From NCBI RefSeq assembly GCF_003946555.1, contig NZ_RHOO01000009.1, positions 26,528-90,527 of the forward strand: a DNA stretch of 64,000 bases, written 5' to 3'. Origin of the DNA: Companilactobacillus hulinensis. Lineage in GTDB: Bacteria; Bacillota; Bacilli; Lactobacillales; Lactobacillaceae. The notes below the pieces were generated by a model, which did not search any database, had not been told where the DNA came from, and saw nothing but the letters and a program-made list of their open reading frames with translations. Shown here piece after piece: positions 60,435 through 64,000 of the stretch (position 1 is its first letter; each line of letters opens with the position of its first letter). The position numbers and the translations under genes were made by a program.

Positions 60435-61181
60435 TTATTTTTGATAAATAAAGACCAATTGCTTTGGTGTGGATAAGTTAGTGGATAATTTCCAGTCTGG
60501 ATGATTGAACTTTTTCAAATCTTCTATGTTATCCACATTATTTTCAGCCATAAATCGGACCATTTCACCACGAGCCATTTTGGCTAAAGTTGCTTTGACC
60601 TTTAATTTTCCATCGACAATACTTCCAAAAACTACAGAAATGAATTCTTGCTTGGGTTTCAGATAAGGAGTAATTGCTTTGGAATATTCTTCGGATGCTA
60701 GGTTAATAATAGGTTCATTATTAGTAGATAATGCATCATATAATTTTGAGTTCCAGAATGTATAAAGATTTTGGAATTTTGGTATCTTGATTTTGGACTG
60801 CATTTCTAAACGGTAGGGTACAACTCCATCGAATGGACGGAGGATTCCGTAGAATCCTGATAGTATTCGTAAATTTTGACGCACGTAATCCAAAGCTTTT
60901 TCAGTGAATAAGTCCGGTGCCATGTATTGATATTGAATTCCGCTAAAGGCCAATAATGCTGGGGTCAGTTTCTGATGCAAATCCATTTCTTGAAGTTGTT
61001 TGAAGTTTGGCTCGGCTAGCTTATCGCTACATTTCCAGAGTGCCTTTGCATCTGAATAATTTAGTTTACGTAACTGTTTAAGAATAAATTCGGTTTGATC
61101 CAAATATTTTGGAAGTGTTTCGTATTCAAAATCGTCAGTATCGACAATCATTTTCTTGGCTGGTGCAATTATAATCTTCAT
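60435..61181 (-). CDS. yaaA: Peroxide stress protein YaaA
   Basis: A 248-residue member of the YaaA/UPF0246 family. Conserved blocks are visible: KIIIAPAKKM at the start, PALLAFSGIQYQYM near residue 75, LSGFYGILRPFDGVVPYRLEM near 108 and NLASEEYSKAI near 160. In E. coli YaaA lowers free iron during peroxide stress. Single gene on the minus strand. Confidence 0.92.
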   Translation of the reverse strand: MKIIIAPAKKMIVDTDDFEYETLPKYLDQTEFILKQLRKLNYSDAKALWKCSDKLAEPNFKQLQEMDLHQKLTPALLAFSGIQYQYMAPDLFTEKALDYVRQNLRILSGFYGILRPFDGVVPYRLEMQSKIKIPKFQNLYTFWNSKLYDALSTNNEPIINLASEEYSKAITPYLKPKQEFISVVFGSIVDGKLKVKATLAKMARGEMVRFMAENNVDNIEDLKKFNHPDWKLSTNLSTPKQLVFIYQK

Positions 61182-61242
61182 AATAAGTCCTTTTGAAAAA
61201 AGAATAAGGTTTTGATGTAATTATAAGGCTACTCAAATATTC

Positions 61243-61364
61243 AGCGTAAACACGGAATAAAATACAACTCCTTGCGTTTAACTACAAAAATTCTCGCATT
61301 TACTATGTAAATACGAGAATTTTTTAGGTTATGCTCAGAAGTTAAACGTGTTTTTTCACGCTCT
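61243..61364 (-). repeat. Family A variant element after cls
   Basis: Read on the minus strand it starts AGAGCGTGA three bases after the cls stop. It has the outer stem AAAACAC, bulge GTTT, then AACTTCT paired with AGGAGTTGTATTTT, the core GAGCATAAC with GTTAAACGC, and a long apical hairpin AAATTCTCGTATTTAC with its complement. The 3' flank TTTACGC matches the copy after menG. Overall sequence differs from other copies; architecture does not. Confidence 0.6.
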
Positions 61365-61366
61365 TT

Positions 61367-62863
61367 TTATAGAATTGGCGATAACAGTCTTGAGAATCGT
61401 TGCTTGAAGTGCAACCAGTGGCCTTGGCTCTTGATGACTTCTGGCGTTATTAATAAGCTATCCTTCATGTCATTTTCGAATGCGCGAGATATTTTATGAG
61501 CAATTTTCGAATCGTAAATGAAGGCATTAGCTTCAAAGTTAAGTGAGTAGCTTCGAAAGTCTTGATTCATTGAACCAACGGTACAAATTTTGTCATCGAA
61601 GACACTAGCTTTAGCGTGCAAGAATCCCTTTTGATAGCTGTAAATTTTAATACCGTAACTTGTAAGTAGGTTGGCATAATATTGTGTGGCACGGTAGATG
61701 AAGGGATGGTCGGGCATACATGGAATCATTATTCTAACGTCGACACCTGATCTTGCTGCAATCGTTAATGCAGTGAACATTGGATCATCAGGAACAAGGT
61801 ATGGTGATTGAATCCAGACACTCTTTTTCGCACTGACTATCATATCAATGAATCCATCTTTTAAGACTTCTTCACGTCTATCTGGTCCGTCACTAACAAT
61901 TTGAATAGGCAAGTTGTCAGTGATCTCGAATTTGTCTGATGGGAAGTATTTCTCATCGAAGACTAATGCTTCTTCACTCTTCTCAATAGAAGCATTCCAG
62001 TCTTGGAAGAAACGTTCCTGTAGTAGCAATGTGGCGACACCTTTAATACGTACATGAGTATCTCTCCAGTAACCAAACTTTTCAGTCACGTTGACGTATT
62101 GGTCACCGACGTTGAATCCGCCAGTCCAACCGATACATCCATCGATAACAACAATTTTTCTGTGCAAGTGATAATTCAAACGAGTTTTGGCAATAACATT
62201 TTTCGAAGTAATGAATTGGAGAACTTCACCACCGGCATCTTCAAAGTCCTTAAACCATTTTTTACGAGTGCCATTCGATCCCCATGGATCATACAGTAGA
62301 CGAACTTCCAATCCTTCTTTGGCCTTTTGAGTCAATAGTTTCAAGAATTCATCACCAATGTCACTCTTGATGAAGGCGTAGTATTCAACGTGAACAGTTT
62401 CTTTAGCGTTTTTGACATCCTCAAACATTTGGGCAAACTTTTCTTTACCATCAAAGAATAAATCTACCTTGTTATGACGCGTCAGAGGGGTCTCTTCAGT
62501 TTCATTGAAGAATTTAATAATGTGGCCGGCATAGTGAGTCTGATCAGAACGAGTTGCTGGATCATTATTATTATTTTGATTTTCGATTAATCGGCGTTTG
62601 GCCGTATCGGCCATTTCCATCGACTTTAATTGATCCAAACCGACATGTTTTTGATTACTGATACTGAATATTTTCTCTTGCGCAATCCCACGACCGAAGA
62701 AGGCATATATCAAGAATCCAACAAGCGGCAGGAGCGTCAAAACCAGTATCCATGCCCAGGTAGTAACGATATTTCTGGGTCTATGGAAGACAGTGATAAG
62801 CGCTGAAATCGTGTTAAGTACCAAGATAATAAATATTAACCAAATAATCCAGACATCAACCAT
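61367..62863 (-). CDS. cls: Cardiolipin synthase
   Basis: A 498-residue membrane phospholipase-D-family enzyme that joins two phosphatidylglycerol molecules into cardiolipin. Two N-terminal membrane segments (IIWLIFIILVLNTISALI and WAWILVLTLLPLVGFLIYA) precede two HKD catalytic motifs: HLHRKIVVIDGCIGWTGG near residue 235 and HAKASVFDDKICTVGS near 414. Length and motif spacing are normal. The stop is followed directly by a family A element. Confidence 0.95.
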   Translation of the reverse strand: MVDVWIIWLIFIILVLNTISALITVFHRPRNIVTTWAWILVLTLLPLVGFLIYAFFGRGIAQEKIFSISNQKHVGLDQLKSMEMADTAKRRLIENQNNNNDPATRSDQTHYAGHIIKFFNETEETPLTRHNKVDLFFDGKEKFAQMFEDVKNAKETVHVEYYAFIKSDIGDEFLKLLTQKAKEGLEVRLLYDPWGSNGTRKKWFKDFEDAGGEVLQFITSKNVIAKTRLNYHLHRKIVVIDGCIGWTGGFNVGDQYVNVTEKFGYWRDTHVRIKGVATLLLQERFFQDWNASIEKSEEALVFDEKYFPSDKFEITDNLPIQIVSDGPDRREEVLKDGFIDMIVSAKKSVWIQSPYLVPDDPMFTALTIAARSGVDVRIMIPCMPDHPFIYRATQYYANLLTSYGIKIYSYQKGFLHAKASVFDDKICTVGSMNQDFRSYSLNFEANAFIYDSKIAHKISRAFENDMKDSLLITPEVIKSQGHWLHFKQRFSRLLSPIL

Positions 62864-62910
62864 TTTATAAATTCCCCTCTATTTCATATTAAAGAGTTTA
62901 TCTCACTTTA

Positions 62911-62928
62911 CTGAATAAATCTATTCAG
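62911..62928. promoter_or_regulatory. Small palindrome between cls and the Abi gene
   Basis: CTGAATAAATCTATTCAG has 7-base inverted arms and lies just upstream of a TAGAAT -10-like box for the Abi gene; a candidate operator. Confidence 0.35.
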
Positions 62929-62967
62929 ACAAATGGATATAGTAGAATAAAAAACGTAATTTAATAT

Positions 62968-63849
62968 ATGGAGAAAAGAAAATACACTTACAAAGAAATG
63001 ATCAAGCACATGAAGTCCAAAGGAATTAAGTTTGAACTAATGAATGAACAGGATGCGATTAAATATTTACGAAAGGAAAACTATTATTTCAAGTTAACAG
63101 CATACAGAAAGAATTTTCCTAAAGTTGACGGTAAGTATATTGACTTGGATTTTGCTTATTTAAAACAGGTTTACGATTTGGATACCCAACTTAGATATTC
63201 TTTATTAGAAATGTCATTGAATCTGGAGCATGCAATAAAAACTAGGATAATAGATTTAATAACTGAGAATAAAATGGAGGATGGATATTCAATTGTTCGT
63301 GATTTTAGAGAATATGACAATATAGGATATTCTCAATCTATTAATTATCTGGATAAAAATAAATATTCCAAATTAATGAGTGAAAAACATCATAATAACC
63401 CGGCCATTTGGGTATTATTGGAAACAATGTCATTTGGAGCATTATGTTATTTTTTAAATTTCTTGTATAAACGAACTCAATATACTCAGTTAAAAGAAAC
63501 TAAGTATTTACTAAAATATTGTAAAAATATTAGAAACTTAGCTGCACATAATAATTGTCTATTACTTAATTTCTTTAATAACTCCGAAAGGATTTTGGCT
63601 GTATCAAGAAGAGTAAAAGAAATTAATACTAAACACTTTAAAATTGATAAGGATCTATTATTCGATAGGAAAGTACACGATTTGATTTGTCTATTTTATT
63701 TATGCGATCAATATGATAGTCCTAATTCCACCATTAACATTAATGGTGATTTAATCAATGAACTTAGATTAATGGATAGTATTTCAAGCAATAATGATAT
63801 TATCAGAGAAGTACTTGATGTTTTTAAGATATTGATTGAAATACATTAA
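62968..63849 (+). CDS. Abi family (AbiD/AbiF-like) phage-resistance protein
   Basis: A 293-residue protein of the Abi_2 family. The N-terminal KRKYTYKEMIKHMKSKGIKF and YLRKENYYFKLTAYRKNF are family hallmarks. A HEPN RNase motif RNLAAHNN (R-x4-H) lies near residue 193. Such proteins stop phage growth by killing or halting the infected cell, probably through RNA cleavage. No ribosome site is visible, so the mRNA may be nearly leaderless, with TAGAAT about 25 bases upstream. AT-rich and next to an insertion sequence, which suggests horizontal gain. Confidence 0.82.
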   Translation: MEKRKYTYKEMIKHMKSKGIKFELMNEQDAIKYLRKENYYFKLTAYRKNFPKVDGKYIDLDFAYLKQVYDLDTQLRYSLLEMSLNLEHAIKTRIIDLITENKMEDGYSIVRDFREYDNIGYSQSINYLDKNKYSKLMSEKHHNNPAIWVLLETMSFGALCYFLNFLYKRTQYTQLKETKYLLKYCKNIRNLAAHNNCLLLNFFNNSERILAVSRRVKEINTKHFKIDKDLLFDRKVHDLICLFYLCDQYDSPNSTININGDLINELRLMDSISSNNDIIREVLDVFKILIEIH

Positions 63850-63902
63850 TGAATATCGTGAATTGTAAAATTAATCCGAACACCTAATCAAAAAAAAATA
63901 CC

Positions 63903-63963
63903 CATAGTAAATGTTTTACAATGGTAGTGACTAAACAGACCATGAAAGAAGACATTTACTATG
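63903..63963. repeat. Inverted repeat covering the transposase start codon
   Basis: The perfect 12-base arms CATAGTAAATGT (63903-63914) and ACATTTACTATG (63952-63963) enclose 37 bases; the right arm includes the ATG of the transposase. In an mRNA starting upstream of the left arm, the start codon would be paired. Confidence 0.6.
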
Positions 63964-64000
63964 AGCATATCTACTTTAACACAGTATCACCGTGGTGCCA
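63961..64000 (+). CDS. Transposase start, possibly IS30 family (3'-truncated by window edge)
   Basis: Only 13 codons are visible (MSISTLTQYHRGA). The TLT...RGA start resembles IS30-family transposases, whose first helix-turn-helix follows. With the inverted repeat just upstream, this is probably the left part of an insertion sequence. The family call is tentative because so little is seen. Confidence 0.45.
   Translation, partial: MSISTLTQYHRGA

Overview
The window looks like a chromosomal segment of a low-GC lactic acid bacterium of the Lactobacillaceae. Supporting signs are strong AGGAGG-type ribosome sites, T-box leaders, a CIRCE element, PurR and PyrR signals, two D-lactate dehydrogenase paralogs, an OpuC osmoprotectant transporter, class III fructose bisphosphatase and many amino-acid and nucleobase permeases. 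The gene set would fit the Companilactobacillus (alimentarius/farciminis) branch, but that is an inference and not proven here.

Layout. 1-6.1 kb is the right edge of a phage-defence island: the 3' part of pglZ and all of brxL of a type 1 BREX system, an eroded gene tail, and a DUF262/HNH (GmrSD-like) nuclease. 6.1-11.5 kb holds pcp with the DUF979/DUF969 membrane pair, then an orphan PTS IIC and a DUF7916-like protein separated by three tandem structured repeats. 11.5-15.4 kb has a YafQ-like toxin-antitoxin pair, an MFS exporter, a 44-residue protein, a YxeA protein and a 25-residue peptide gene. 15.4-24.6 kb holds a T-box-controlled MetE-like methyltransferase, two D-lactate dehydrogenases, a small toxin-antitoxin-like module between 54-bp direct repeats, a PurR-controlled purine permease, dipeptidase PepD and an EamA transporter. 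24.6-35.1 kb has two tandem degenerate ApbE-like proteins, an aldo/keto reductase, fbp, pyrP with a PyrR attenuator, a histidine phosphatase, menG, and an MFS pump with a divergent TetR regulator. 35.1-42.2 kb has three homologous small RNA genes, a LacI regulator, a secreted CAP-domain protein and two tandem T-box amino-acid permeases. 42.4-64 kb holds hsp20 with CIRCE, opuCABCD, an AraC regulator, terC, mntH, two ABC exporters each next to a divergent TetR regulator, a MagIII-like glycosylase, yaaA, cls, an Abi-type HEPN protein and the start of an insertion sequence.

The strongest unexplained signals are non-coding. (1) Family A is a 110-125 nt element found in two tandem arrays and several single copies. 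Its stems differ in sequence between copies but keep pairing, and it starts at or within a few bases of the stop codon of the upstream gene. (2) Family B is a 165-195 nt multi-hairpin element with six copies. Each lies just downstream of a gene read in the same direction, and its long terminal stem is different in every copy yet remains self-complementary. (3) A family of three ~100 nt small RNAs has C-rich single-stranded and loop segments that could pair with Shine-Dalgarno sequences. Each is preceded by a TTCACA-N5-TTCACA direct repeat exactly 31 bp from the -10 box, pointing to control by a response regulator. All three families were inferred by eye from this window and not checked against any database.
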